From Promethearchaeota archaeon (lineage in GTDB: Archaea > Asgardarchaeota > Lokiarchaeia > Sigyniarchaeales > SOKP01): 46,179 bases of DNA. Positions 24,254 to 33,420 of this stretch are shown here, one piece after another. How positions within the stretch are numbered: position 1 is the stretch's first letter; each line of letters opens with the position of its first letter. Location: NCBI GenBank assembly GCA_016840545.1, contig JAEOSD010000004.1, positions 1 to 46,179 of the forward strand, in the 5' to 3' direction. The notes below the pieces were generated by a model. The model did not search any database. It worked only from the letters and a program-made list of their open reading frames with translations, and had not been told where the DNA came from. A program made the position numbers and the translations under genes.

Positions 24254-24474
24254 ACGAAAGTATACAAGGCTATTATAATTTCACCAATTTTATTTTCTAT
24301 AAAAGTGATTCTTAAATATTGGGATAACTTTGATCCACCAATTTGTAGAACTGAAGATATAAGCGTCTTTCTAAAATTCGTAGAAAAAAAAACTTAGATG
24401 TGAAATTGACAAAAAGAAATCCATAAAAATATAAATTAGAAGTATATTATAATCATAGACATAGTTTTATTGAT

Positions 24475-24645
24475 TTACTCTTTTATTATCCCTTGGTGCT
24501 TCTCATAATCTTCTTTAGTGATACCCCTAAGACAATCTTTTTTACCGCAGTTTTCACAATATACTCTTTCCATATTAGAAAACTCTCCGCAATTAGTACA
24601 AATATATGGATATGATTTCCTAAATGTTTTCCATTTAACCTTCAT
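24475..24645 (-). CDS. Small zinc-ribbon protein (56 aa)
   Basis: A 56-codon gene from ATG 24643-24645 to TAA 24475-24477 on the minus strand, preceded by AGAGAAGAAAA. The product contains 'YICTNCGEF' (Cys16, Cys19) and 'VYCENCGKKDC' (Cys30, Cys33, Cys38), a textbook rubredoxin-like/zinc-ribbon pair with one extra Cys, between basic flanks (MKVKWKTFRK at the start). It is likely a structural zinc-binding, nucleic-acid- or protein-binding module. It is divergent from the grpE operon. Confidence 0.65.
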   Translation of the reverse strand: MKVKWKTFRKSYPYICTNCGEFSNMERVYCENCGKKDCLRGITKEDYEKHQGIIKE

Positions 24646-24960
24646 TTTTCTTCTCTTTTTTCCTAATTATATTATTTAACTATATTATTAAATCTATAAA
24701 AATTGTAAAAACTTAAAAGTTCTATTATATTTCTATGATATTTTAATTATAGAACCATAATTCCAATATAATAATCAAAAAGAGGAATCAAACTACTTCT
24801 TTTTTGTTACTGTTTAATTGAAAATATTAATCGATTAAAAGTTTACTAATTTTAAAATAAAAAATGTATTTTAAAATTCTAAATATAATTTTTTAAGATA
24901 TATTCATAAAAGTGTTAATTTTAATCAAAAAGTAACTTTATACGCATTATTATTTAAAAT
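24646..24960. other. Gap upstream of the chaperone promoter
   Basis: Very AT-rich with no gene seen. It holds a perfect 12-bp inverted repeat at 24848-24878 (listed separately) and a weaker repeat, GTTCTAT at 24719-24725 with ATAGAAC at 24749-24755. Confidence 0.4.
24848..24878. repeat. Perfect 12-bp inverted repeat, 7-nt spacer
   Basis: AATTTTAAAATA at 24848-24859 and TATTTTAAAATT at 24867-24878 are exact reverse complements. It lies about 110 bp upstream of the chaperone TATA box and between divergent genes. Being made only of A and T, it may be chance or a DNA-bending site. Confidence 0.4.
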
Positions 24961-24975
24961 CGAAACCTTTAAATA
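24961..24975 (+). promoter_or_regulatory. BRE and TATA box of the grpE-dnaK operon
   Basis: CGAAA (24961-24965) directly before CCTTTAAATA gives a classic archaeal BRE/TATA arrangement with TTTAAATA at 24968-24975. The expected transcript start, 22-27 bp downstream, is about 24998-25002, inside the palindrome described next. Confidence 0.6.
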
Positions 24976-24994
24976 CTTATTTCAACATATAGTA

Positions 24995-25033
24995 ATTGTC
25001 AATCATGAATTGACAATAAAAATTAATTGACAA
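24995..25033 (+). promoter_or_regulatory. Palindromic operator candidate of the chaperone operon
   Basis: ATTGTCAAT (24995-25003), five bases CATGA, then ATTGACAAT (25009-25017) is a perfect 9-bp-arm palindrome centred on the expected transcription start. A third half-site ATTGACAA follows at 25026-25033, a direct repeat 17 bp further on. A repressor bound here would block initiation. It does not look like the bacterial CIRCE element (TTAGCACTC-N9-GAGTGCTAA). Confidence 0.6.
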
Positions 25034-25040
25034 AAATAAA

Positions 25041-25724
25041 TTGAAAAAAATGGTATTTGAAGACTATTATGATAAATTTTTCAATGCTCGGAGGTCATTA
25101 GAGGACCCTTATAGCAAGATTACAATATCTAAAAACGAATATAGGCAATTGAGAGAAATTGCTGAAAAATATGAGACTTTAGTTAAGAAATTTAAAGACG
25201 TCGAAGCTAAAAAATCAGAATTACACAGACAACTTGAGGAAATGAGAGATGATGGTAGAAAGCTTAAAGATTTAGAGGAGAAGACAGAAAAATATTTAAA
25301 TTCACTCGTAAGAGTACAAGCTGATTTCGAAAATTATAAAAAATCAAATCATCGTGAAAATGAAAGGTATAAGATGAGAATAAAGGAAGAAATACTAAGA
25401 AAATTGATTAAGCATTATGAAGATTTACAACGGGCATTAAAAATCTTAGAAACCTTAGAAAATAGTGAGCAAGTAAAAAAAGGGTTTGAGATGATCATGA
25501 AGAACTTTGAAAAAATTCTCGAAGTAGAGGGGGTAAGAGAGATGAAATGTGAAGGACAAAAGTTTGATCCTTATAAGCATGAAGCTCTTATGGTTGAAGC
25601 GAACGATAATCTCCCTGAAAATACTATTATTGAAGAATTAGATAAAGGTTATTATTTTAATAACACTATATTGAAACCCGCAGGGGTTAAAGTATCAAAA
25701 TTAAAATTTAATATAAAAAATTAA
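25041..25724 (+). CDS. grpE: GrpE nucleotide-exchange factor
   Basis: The co-chaperone that releases ADP from DnaK. At 227 residues it has a long N-terminal coiled coil (about 30-110, heptads of L/E/K), the 'RVQADFENYKKSNHRENERYK' helix and the C-terminal beta-wing domain ('EGQKFDPYKHEALM', 'NNTILKPAGVKVS'), all diagnostic of GrpE. The frame opens with TTG at 25041; the ATG three codons later (25050) could be the real start, and no strong ribosome site separates them. It is first in the chaperone operon, 31 nt before dnaK, behind the palindromic operator. Confidence 0.93.
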   Translation: MKKMVFEDYYDKFFNARRSLEDPYSKITISKNEYRQLREIAEKYETLVKKFKDVEAKKSELHRQLEEMRDDGRKLKDLEEKTEKYLNSLVRVQADFENYKKSNHRENERYKMRIKEEILRKLIKHYEDLQRALKILETLENSEQVKKGFEMIMKNFEKILEVEGVREMKCEGQKFDPYKHEALMVEANDNLPENTIIEELDKGYYFNNTILKPAGVKVSKLKFNIKN

Positions 25725-25755
25725 AAACCAAAAAAAAAGAAAAAAGTGAAGAAAT

Positions 25756-27642
25756 ATGGGAAAAATAATTGGTATCGATTTAGGAACTTCAAATTCTGCT
25801 GCTGCCGTATTAATTGGTGGTAAACCAACCATTATTCCTAGTGCAGAAGGTAATACATTAGGGGGTAAGGCATTTCCCTCAGTTGTAGCATTTACGAAAG
25901 ATGGACAGCGATTAGTTGGTGAACCCGCACGAAGACAAGCTATTTCAAATCCAGATCGCACTATAACAGCTATTAAACGTAAAATGGGTACTTCTTACAA
26001 GGTAACAATTGATAGAAAGGATTATACCCCACAGGAAATTTCAGCAATGATTTTAAGAAAGATCAAAGAGGATGCTAGCGCTTATCTAGGTGAAGAAGTT
26101 ACTGAGGCAATAATTACTGTTCCAGCTTATTTTAATGATAATCAAAGACAAGCTACGAAAGATGCGGGAAGGATCGCGGGATTGAACGTTAAGCGTTTAA
26201 TCAACGAACCTACTGCCGCCGCCGTCGCTTATGGATTAGATAAAAAAGACGCTCGGCTAAAAATTGCTGTTTTAGATCTTGGTGGCGGTACTTTTGATGT
26301 CACTATAATGGAAATGGATAATCAAGTATTCGAAGTTATTTCCACGGCTGGAGATACTCAACTTGGTGGCACAGATATGGATAGAATTCTCGTTGACTAC
26401 ATAATTGATGAGTTTAAAACTAAAGAAGGTATTGATTTAAGAAAAGATTCAATGGCAATGCAAAGAATAAGAGAAGCTGCGGAACAAGCTAAAATTGAGT
26501 TATCAACTTCAATTACAACTGATATAAATCTACCATACATTACAGCTACAGATTCAGGGCCTAAACATCTTAATATGTCAATTACAAGAGCAAAATTAGA
26601 ACAATTGATTGAAACTGTTTTGAAAAGATTAGAGGCTCCAATTATTAAAGCTCTGGACGATGCAAAATTGAAGAAAGGTGAAGTTGATAAAGTAATATTA
26701 GTAGGTGGACCCACAAGAATGCCAAGTATTCAAGAGAAGTTTGAGAAATTCTTAGGTAGAAAACCGGAAAGAAGTATCGATCCTATGGAATGTGTTGCTA
26801 TTGGTGCTTCAATTCAGGGTGGAGTTTTAACTGGTGAAGTCAAAGATTTGCTACTTTTAGATGTTACTCCATTATCATTAGGAGTTGAAACATTAGGAGG
26901 CGTTTTTACTAAATTAATTGAAAGAAATACTACTATTCCAACTAAAAAAACTGAAATTTTTAGTACAGCTGCTGATAATCAACCTGCAGTAGAAATTCAT
27001 GTTTTACAGGGAGAGAGACCTAGAGCTGCAGATAACATAACATTAGGTAAGTTTCATTTGACCGGTATTCCTCCAGCACCAAGAGGCATGCCTCAAATCG
27101 AAGTTACTTTTGATATAGATCAAAATGGTATCTTAAATGTATCTGCAAAAGATAAAGGAACGGGAAAAAGTCAAAGTATAACTATTACAGCCTCAACAAA
27201 AATGTCTGAAGATGATATCGAACAAAAAGTAAGAGAAGCGGAGCGAAATGCTGAAGAAGATAGGAAGTTCAAAGAGCTAACAGAAGCTAAAAACCAAGCA
27301 GAAGCTCTGATATATCAAACAGAGAAACTTATTAAAGAAAACGAGGCTGTAATCGGAGATTTGAAATCAAGGATTCTCGAGAAAATTTCAGATTTGCGAA
27401 GTGCTATGGAATCAGATGATGTCTCCAGGATTAAAAGCGCAACAGAAGCTTTGCAAAGTTCATTACATGAAGTTTCAGCTCGGATTTATGGACAACAACA
27501 AGGTGCACATCAGGGGGCCCCACCTGGAGGTATGGGTGGAACAAGTCCAAAACATCAAGGAAAAACTCAAGATGAAATTGAAGAAGAGCAATTTAGACGT
27601 GCTACTGGTCAAGAAAACGTTGTAGATGCAGATTATGAATAA
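25756..27642 (+). CDS. dnaK: Chaperone protein DnaK (Hsp70)
   Basis: The ATP-dependent Hsp70, 628 residues. The N-terminal ATPase begins '[15 protein letters not shown]', with '[10 protein letters not shown]'-like, '[16 protein letters not shown]', '[17 protein letters not shown]' and '[14 protein letters not shown]'. The linker and substrate-binding domain follow ('[20 protein letters not shown]', '[20 protein letters not shown]'), then a helical lid and a Gly-rich tail ending in 'VVDADYE', like bacterial DnaK. Most hyperthermophilic archaea lack Hsp70, so this gene group is generally regarded as acquired from bacteria. It works with the adjacent GrpE, DnaJ and ClpB in refolding and disaggregation. 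Confidence 0.97.
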   Translation: MGKIIGIDLGTSNSAAAVLIGGKPTIIPSAEGNTLGGKAFPSVVAFTKDGQRLVGEPARRQAISNPDRTITAIKRKMGTSYKVTIDRKDYTPQEISAMILRKIKEDASAYLGEEVTEAIITVPAYFNDNQRQATKDAGRIAGLNVKRLINEPTAAAVAYGLDKKDARLKIAVLDLGGGTFDVTIMEMDNQVFEVISTAGDTQLGGTDMDRILVDYIIDEFKTKEGIDLRKDSMAMQRIREAAEQAKIELSTSITTDINLPYITATDSGPKHLNMSITRAKLEQLIETVLKRLEAPIIKALDDAKLKKGEVDKVILVGGPTRMPSIQEKFEKFLGRKPERSIDPMECVAIGASIQGGVLTGEVKDLLLLDVTPLSLGVETLGGVFTKLIERNTTIPTKKTEIFSTAADNQPAVEIHVLQGERPRAADNITLGKFHLTGIPPAPRGMPQIEVTFDIDQNGILNVSAKDKGTGKSQSITITASTKMSEDDIEQKVREAERNAEEDRKFKELTEAKNQAEALIYQTEKLIKENEAVIGDLKSRILEKISDLRSAMESDDVSRIKSATEALQSSLHEVSARIYGQQQGAHQGAPPGGMGGTSPKHQGKTQDEIEEEQFRRATGQENVVDADYE

Positions 27643-27647
27643 TTCCA

Positions 27648-27677
27648 TTTTTTTTAATTTTATTTTTTTATTTTATA
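27648..27677 (+). terminator. T-rich tract after dnaK
   Basis: Repeated T-runs follow the dnaK stop. They could cause partial termination between grpE-dnaK and dnaJ-clpB-tfb; the 80-bp gap here is the largest within the cluster and could also hold a second promoter. Confidence 0.3.
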
Positions 27678-27722
27678 TTAATTCACGATTATTATGATAA
27701 TTATTAAATAAAGGGGTTAAAA

Positions 27723-28736
27723 ATGGCTAAAGATTATTATAAAATTTTAGACGTCCCAAAAAATGCTACAAAAGAAGAAATAAAAAGAGCATTTCGAAAG
27801 ATGGCTCGGAAATATCACCCAGATGTAAATCCAGATGAACCAAAATCAGGTGAAACTTTTAAAGAAGTAAACGAGGCTTATGGTATTTTAAGTGATGATA
27901 AAAAGAGAGAAATGTATGATAAATTTGGCGTAGTAGATGGAGACCCTTCAACATATCAACAATCTGGACAGGGATTTCCTGGGGGAGGAAGAACATATAG
28001 AAATCCAGATGGAAACACAACTTATTATTATTCAACCTCTGGTAATCCAGGAGGATTTGATTTTAGTGAAGTTTTTGGAAATAATAAATCTTCAAGAGGC
28101 GGGTTTGGAGGATTTGATTTTTTCAATGATTTAGGAGATATTTTTGATGTATTTTCGAAAAGAGGTACTGGTAGTACAAGAGCTCGTTCACCGTCATATA
28201 ATTATCCACGAGAAGGAGATGACTTACGATATGATATGGAGATTGAGTTTATGGATGCTTTTTATGGAGGAAAAAAGAAGATTCAATATAAAGATCCAAA
28301 ATCTGGTCAAATGAAGACCTTAACAGTCAATATACCTAAAGGTATTAGGGACGACCAAAAATTAAGATTAAAGGGAAAGGGAATGCCTGGAGAAAATGGA
28401 GGCTCTCCTGGAGATTTGTATATTGCAGTTCATATAAAGGAACATCCTCTTTTTGAAATAAGAGGTGATGATCTTTATATAGAACGTGAAATTTCTTTCT
28501 CAGTTGCAAGTTTGGGAGGAAAAACTCAAGTTCCTGGTATTGAAAAAACATTAAATGTAACAATACCTCCTGGAACAAGCGATTCATCTACATTAAGATT
28601 AAAAAATCAAGGATTTTTCAAAATTAATTCAAATGAAAGAGGAAATTTATTAATTAGAATAAAAATTAAGATTCCTGAAAGATTAAGTAAAACCCAAAAA
28701 CAATTAATTGAACAATTAAAAGCAGTCGGATTATAA
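27723..28736 (+). CDS. dnaJ: DnaJ-type co-chaperone without zinc finger (class B Hsp40)
   Basis: A 337-residue J-protein that stimulates DnaK ATPase. The J domain at residues 3-68 contains the essential HPD ('[12 protein letters not shown]'). A Gly/Phe-rich region (about 80-150) follows, then two beta-barrel C-terminal domains ('[22 protein letters not shown]', '[18 protein letters not shown]'). The four C-x-x-C-x-G-x-G zinc repeats of canonical DnaJ are absent, and the protein has no cysteine at all, so it is of the CbpA/DnaJB type. It is 16 nt before the clpB start, with AAAGGGG as its own ribosome site. Confidence 0.94.
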   Translation: MAKDYYKILDVPKNATKEEIKRAFRKMARKYHPDVNPDEPKSGETFKEVNEAYGILSDDKKREMYDKFGVVDGDPSTYQQSGQGFPGGGRTYRNPDGNTTYYYSTSGNPGGFDFSEVFGNNKSSRGGFGGFDFFNDLGDIFDVFSKRGTGSTRARSPSYNYPREGDDLRYDMEIEFMDAFYGGKKKIQYKDPKSGQMKTLTVNIPKGIRDDQKLRLKGKGMPGENGGSPGDLYIAVHIKEHPLFEIRGDDLYIEREISFSVASLGGKTQVPGIEKTLNVTIPPGTSDSSTLRLKNQGFFKINSNERGNLLIRIKIKIPERLSKTQKQLIEQLKAVGL

Positions 28737-28752
28737 AGAGGTGGGAAAAAAA

Positions 28753-31374
28753 ATGATGAAATTTGATAAATTTACGATAAAAGTTCAAGAGGCTGTTATG
28801 GCTGCAAGATCATTAGCTCAAACTAATAATAATCAGCAAATTGAACCAATTCATTTATTAATCTCCTTAATAGAGCAACAAGATGGTATTACTACCCCAT
28901 TATTGCAAAAATTAGGGATAAATAACTCCCAATTATTACACGATTTGAATGAAGATTTAGAGAAATTACCGAAGGTAACTGGATCAGGAGCAACTGATGT
29001 AGTTTTATCACGAAATTCTGGAAAATTATTTGATAATGCATGGAAAGAAGCTGAATCTATGAAAGATCAATACCTAAGTACAGAACATTTAATATTAGCT
29101 ATGTCTAAAGACCAAGCTTTACCTATTTACTCCGTTTTAAAAAAATTTGGAATAACTAACGATAGGATTTTACAAGCATTAACTTCTATTCGAGGAAGCC
29201 AAACTATTAATGATCAAGATCCAGAAGGGAAATATCAAGCAATTGAAAAATATAGTCGCAATCTCACGGATTTAGCGAAAAGAGGGAAAATTGATCCTGT
29301 TATTGGAAGAGATGATGAAATAAGAAGAGTAATGCATATACTTTCAAGAAGAACCAAAAATAATCCCGTTTTAATAGGAGAAGCTGGTGTAGGAAAAACT
29401 GCAATTGTAGAAGGATTAGCCCAACGCATTGCTAATAATGATATTCCAGAATCTTTAAAGAATAAAGATATAATTGCGATGGATTTAGCAGCGATGGTTG
29501 CGGGCGCTAAGTATCGCGGAGAATTTGAAGATCGGTTAAAAGCATTTATTAAAGAAGTAGAAAAGGGAGCAGGAAAATATATATTATTTATTGATGAATT
29601 GCATACTTTAATCGGAGCAGGTGCTGCTCAAGGGGCTATTGATGCATCAAACATGTTAAAACCGGCATTAGCAAGAGGAGAATTACGGGCAATAGGAGCA
29701 ACTACTATAGATGAATATAGGAAGTATATAGAGAAAGATGCCGCATTAACACGAAGATTTCAGACTGTGTTTGTAGAAGAACCTAATGTAGAAGATTCAA
29801 TAGCTATTTTAAGGGGATTAAAAGAGAAATATGAAATCCATCATGGAGTAAGAATAACTGATTCAGCAATTATAGCAGCTGTTATGTTATCACATAGGTA
29901 TATTGCTGATCGTTTTTTACCAGATAAAGCTATTGACTTAATGGATGAGGCCGCATCAAGATTGCGAATTGAGATTGATAGTATGCCAACGGAGATAGAT
30001 GAAATAGAGCGAAAGATAATTCAATTAGAAATTCAAAAAGAAGCTTTAAAAAAAGAGAGCGACAAATCAATAAAAGAAAAGATGAAGAAATTGGATGAGG
30101 AACTACATAATCTTCGAGAAGAAAGTGATAAGCTAAAGATTCAATGGAATAATGAAAAAAATTTCATATCAAAAATCAATGAAATTAAAAAGAAAATGGA
30201 AGAAACTAAGATTGAGGCTGAAAGAGCTGAAAAAGGAGGGGATCTTGAAAAAGCTGCGGAATTAACCTATGGAGTTTTAAACCAACTAAAAAAAGATTTA
30301 GAGCAATCCAATTCTAAGTTAAATGAGATTCAAGAAAATAAAATAATGTTAAAGCAAGAAGTTGATGAGCAAGATATCGCAAAAATCGTTTCTCAATGGA
30401 CAGGAATTCCTGTTTCAAGAATGTTAGAAGGTGAGCGTGACAAATTATTAAAAATGGAGGATCGTTTAAAAGAAAGAGTAATTGGTCAAGATGAAGCGTT
30501 GAACATAATTTCAAATGCTATTAGAAGAGCAAGAGCTGGGATTCAAGACCCAAATAGACCAATTGGGACATTTATTTTTATGGGTCCTACTGGAGTAGGA
30601 AAGACCGAGACCGCAAAAGCATTAGCCGAATTTTTATTTGATGATGAAAATGCCATGGTAAGAATTGATATGTCAGAATTTATGGAAAAACATAGCGTAG
30701 CTAGATTAATAGGGGCTCCTCCTGGTTATGTGGGATATGATGAAGGAGGATATTTAACAGAAGCAGTAAGAAGGAGACCATACTCCGTAATTTTGTTTGA
30801 TGAAATTGAAAAAGCACATCAAGAAGTTTTTAACATTCTTCTACAAATTATGGATGATGGAAGATTGACGGATGGTCATGGAAGGACTGTTGATTTTAAG
30901 AATACAATAATTATAATGACAAGTAATATCGGTAGTCAATATATCCTCGAGTTAAGGAAGGAAGATAAAGATCAGAATAAAGAGATGATATTAAATACTC
31001 TAAAGAGTTACTTCAGACCAGAATTCTTGAATCGAGTTGATGAAATCGTCATATTTAACTTCTTAAAAGAGGAACAAATTAAGTTTATTGTAGATATACA
31101 AATCATGAATCTAAATAAAATTCTTTTAGAACATAAGATTCAAATAGAATTATCAGATGCAGCAAAAGAGATGCTCGCTAAAAAAGGTTTTGATCCTGAT
31201 TATGGTGCAAGACCTCTAAAAAGAGCAATTCAAAATCTTATTCAAAATCCATTATCACTCAAGATTTTAGAAGGTGAGATAATTGACGAAGATCTTATTA
31301 AAGTCGATTTAAATAAACATGGAACTTTTGTTTTTGAAAAAATAGGTAAAATTTCGAGGGATTTATCATTATAA
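28753..31374 (+). CDS. clpB: ClpB disaggregase (Hsp104 family)
   Basis: A hexameric AAA+ unfoldase that, with DnaK, extracts proteins from aggregates. Domain order is: N-domain (1-145); AAA-1 with Walker A 'GEAGVGKT', pore loop 'KYRGEFEDR' and Walker B 'FIDELHTL'; the coiled-coil middle domain typical of ClpB and not of ClpA/ClpC (about 400-520); AAA-2 with '[14 protein letters not shown]', pore loop 'GYVGY' and 'LFDEIEKAH'; and a C-terminal small domain ('[17 protein letters not shown]'). No ClpP-binding loop is evident. The frame opens at GTG 28741, but AGAGGTGGG at 28737-28745 is correctly spaced for ATG 28753, giving 873 residues. Confidence 0.95.
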   Translation: MMKFDKFTIKVQEAVMAARSLAQTNNNQQIEPIHLLISLIEQQDGITTPLLQKLGINNSQLLHDLNEDLEKLPKVTGSGATDVVLSRNSGKLFDNAWKEAESMKDQYLSTEHLILAMSKDQALPIYSVLKKFGITNDRILQALTSIRGSQTINDQDPEGKYQAIEKYSRNLTDLAKRGKIDPVIGRDDEIRRVMHILSRRTKNNPVLIGEAGVGKTAIVEGLAQRIANNDIPESLKNKDIIAMDLAAMVAGAKYRGEFEDRLKAFIKEVEKGAGKYILFIDELHTLIGAGAAQGAIDASNMLKPALARGELRAIGATTIDEYRKYIEKDAALTRRFQTVFVEEPNVEDSIAILRGLKEKYEIHHGVRITDSAIIAAVMLSHRYIADRFLPDKAIDLMDEAASRLRIEIDSMPTEIDEIERKIIQLEIQKEALKKESDKSIKEKMKKLDEELHNLREESDKLKIQWNNEKNFISKINEIKKKMEETKIEAERAEKGGDLEKAAELTYGVLNQLKKDLEQSNSKLNEIQENKIMLKQEVDEQDIAKIVSQWTGIPVSRMLEGERDKLLKMEDRLKERVIGQDEALNIISNAIRRARAGIQDPNRPIGTFIFMGPTGVGKTETAKALAEFLFDDENAMVRIDMSEFMEKHSVARLIGAPPGYVGYDEGGYLTEAVRRRPYSVILFDEIEKAHQEVFNILLQIMDDGRLTDGHGRTVDFKNTIIIMTSNIGSQYILELRKEDKDQNKEMILNTLKSYFRPEFLNRVDEIVIFNFLKEEQIKFIVDIQIMNLNKILLEHKIQIELSDAAKEMLAKKGFDPDYGARPLKRAIQNLIQNPLSLKILEGEIIDEDLIKVDLNKHGTFVFEKIGKISRDLSL

Positions 31375-31380
31375 ATTTAA

Positions 31381-31408
31381 TTTTTGTTGTTGTTTTTTAT
31401 TTTTTTTA
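31381..31408 (+). terminator. T-rich tract after clpB
   Basis: A long T/G-T run follows the clpB stop and precedes tfb by about 25 bp. It may weaken read-through from the chaperone genes into tfb. Confidence 0.3.
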
Positions 31409-31432
31409 TAAAATAATTAAAGTGATGTTGTA

Positions 31433-32320
31433 ATGAATGCTGTTTATAATTTGAATAAAACCATCAATTTATGCCCAGAATGTGGGGGCAATATTATTTC
31501 GCTCCAGGAAACTGGAGATGTTGTTTGTAATCAATGCGGGCTAGTTATGCAAGAAAGAAATGTTGATTTTTCTCATAGTGGGAGAAGAGCTTATAGTAAT
31601 GAAGAAAAATCCAAAAGGGAAAGAACTGGCGCGCCCATTTCAAGTCTTGTACCAGATATTGGATTAACTACAACAATAGATAAAAATAAAATAGATAATC
31701 CTGATTTAAAAAGAGCAGCAAAATGGGATACAAGAATTTCTTGGAAAAAGCGTAACATACTAATTGCCACCACAGAACTCAAAAGAATTAGTACTAATTT
31801 GAATATACCAAATCATGTAAAGGAAGAAGCAATGCGCCTTTATAGAGAGGTATTCAAGCAGAATTTACTTCGAGGTAGATCAATAAACTCAATGATTGCA
31901 GCTTGTTTATATTATGCAATTAGAAAATATAGATTGTCTAGAACTCTACATGAAATCTTAGAGGAAACTGCTGAGAAAGATAAAGATGTTAGACGATGTT
32001 ATAGAGTTTTAATTCGAGAATTAAATTTAAAAGCCCCAAATACTAAGCCAAGTGCTCTAATTCCAAGATATATTGCTGAATTAGGATTATCGCCAGAAGT
32101 TGAAAATTTAGCCACAAAAATAGTGAAAACTTTCATTTCCAATTTTTCTAGTAGTGGAAAAGATCCGAAGGGGATAGTTGGTGGAGCTATTTATCTAGCA
32201 TGTAAAATAAAGAATAAAAGTTATACCCAGAAACAAATCGCAGATTCAATTGGGGTGACTGAGGTAACCCTTCGTTCAAGATATAAAGAATTAAGACAAA
32301 AACTTAATATTTCTCTGTAA
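31433..32320 (+). CDS. tfb: Transcription initiation factor B (TFB)
   Basis: The archaeal TFIIB homologue, 295 residues. The N-terminal zinc ribbon has Cys14, Cys17, Cys32 and Cys35 ('CPECGG', 'CNQCGLVM'). The B-reader/linker ('RRAYSNEEKSKRERTGAP') follows, then two cyclin repeats ('SWKKRNILIATTELKRIS...' and 'PRYIAELGLSPEVENLATKI'), the second ending in a helix-turn-helix that contacts the BRE ('QKQIADSIGVTEVTLRSRYKEL'). It recruits RNA polymerase to TBP-bound promoters. Its position directly after clpB suggests it may be a stress-associated TFB paralogue rather than the housekeeping one; that needs a genome-wide TFB count. Confidence 0.97.
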   Translation: MNAVYNLNKTINLCPECGGNIISLQETGDVVCNQCGLVMQERNVDFSHSGRRAYSNEEKSKRERTGAPISSLVPDIGLTTTIDKNKIDNPDLKRAAKWDTRISWKKRNILIATTELKRISTNLNIPNHVKEEAMRLYREVFKQNLLRGRSINSMIAACLYYAIRKYRLSRTLHEILEETAEKDKDVRRCYRVLIRELNLKAPNTKPSALIPRYIAELGLSPEVENLATKIVKTFISNFSSSGKDPKGIVGGAIYLACKIKNKSYTQKQIADSIGVTEVTLRSRYKELRQKLNISL

Positions 32321-32389
32321 AATTTACAAACTTCTTTTTTTTAATTGAGAGTTTTTATCAAAATCTCAAGATAATTTTTAGTATAATTT

Positions 32390-33322
32390 CTAGAGATAAG
32401 ATTTAAGCCTAGGGAAAAGTAATAATGCATTTTCTTGTTCAATAGCTAAGCGTCTTTGTTCGTTAAATTCACTATAGTTTTTAATTCCTTGAATCATTTC
32501 TTTTATCCTTATTTCATGCACAAAAGGAAAATCACTACCAAAGAGTATATGAGAAGGATCTACTAATTCGATGATAGATTGAAAAACATTCCTTGTTGCA
32601 GTTAATGCTGTACCATAATAGAGTTCTTTGAATTGTTTCATCAATCTTTTATTTCCAAATGTAATTCTCCATGCGATATATGGCGCTGTTCCTCCTGCAT
32701 GGGCAAAAATAAATCTAATATTAGGAAACTTTTTAAAAATACCTTTATGCATAAGATTTGCAATTGCTCGTGTTGTATCAAAAACAAATTCTAAAACTGA
32801 GGATGGCAAATTAAGATCAGGTAATTTTTCTTTAGGCGGAATATCTGGATGAATGAACACTACTGTATTCCTCCGATTCAGTTCTAGAAAGAGATCATCA
32901 AATTCAGGATCTCCAATATATTTGCCATTAAAATTTGTGAGCATTACAACACCGTCTAATTTTAATTTATCCAAGGCATACTCCAGCTCATGGATTGAAG
33001 CCTTGAAATCAGGAAGAGGTAAAGTGGCAAAACCCCCAAAACGCTCTGGATACTCTTCTATTAAATCGGCTGAATATTCATTACAAAGACGTGCTAGATT
33101 TCTTGTAAATTCAAGATTTCCAAAATATATTCCTGGCGAAGATATGGAGGTTATCGCTATTGCAATACCTTGGCGATCCATTAACTCAAGGCTATGTTCT
33201 GGATCCCATTTAGGGAAAGGTAAATTAGTGACAGTAGTAATGCCAATATTAGCTAATGAATTTAAATATTCAGGAGGGACAATATGATGATGGATATCAA
33301 TTCGATGTGGTTTTATTATCAT
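32390..33322 (-). CDS. Amidohydrolase-2 family metal-dependent hydrolase/decarboxylase (ACMSD-like)
   Basis: A 310-residue TIM-barrel enzyme of the amidohydrolase_2 group, which includes ACMSD and aromatic-acid decarboxylases. Metal ligands appear as the N-terminal 'RIDIHHHIVP', His in 'VFIHPDIPP', His in 'IFAHAGGTAPY' and Asp in 'LFGSDFPFV'. 'GGFATLPLPD' is a family hallmark. Members catalyse non-oxidative decarboxylation or hydrolysis; the substrate here is not deducible. The ATG at 33320-33322 is clear. It is divergent from the aldolase, with about 100 bp between them. Confidence 0.87.
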   Translation of the reverse strand: MIIKPHRIDIHHHIVPPEYLNSLANIGITTVTNLPFPKWDPEHSLELMDRQGIAIAITSISSPGIYFGNLEFTRNLARLCNEYSADLIEEYPERFGGFATLPLPDFKASIHELEYALDKLKLDGVVMLTNFNGKYIGDPEFDDLFLELNRRNTVVFIHPDIPPKEKLPDLNLPSSVLEFVFDTTRAIANLMHKGIFKKFPNIRFIFAHAGGTAPYIAWRITFGNKRLMKQFKELYYGTALTATRNVFQSIIELVDPSHILFGSDFPFVHEIRIKEMIQGIKNYSEFNEQRRLAIEQENALLLFPRLKSYL

Positions 33323-33420
33323 TTTAAAAATATATTTAATGCAAATTTAACTCTTCAATTTTTAAGCTTTTTTATACTGATATAATATAATTAGTTTTAA
33401 CAATATAAAAAGTGATAATT

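Noticed and set aside
24995-25033. Three TTGACAA-like units as the beginning of a CRISPR or tandem repeat array
   Set aside because: The units are only 8-9 bp, one is inverted, and there are no regular spacers; a palindromic operator explains them better.
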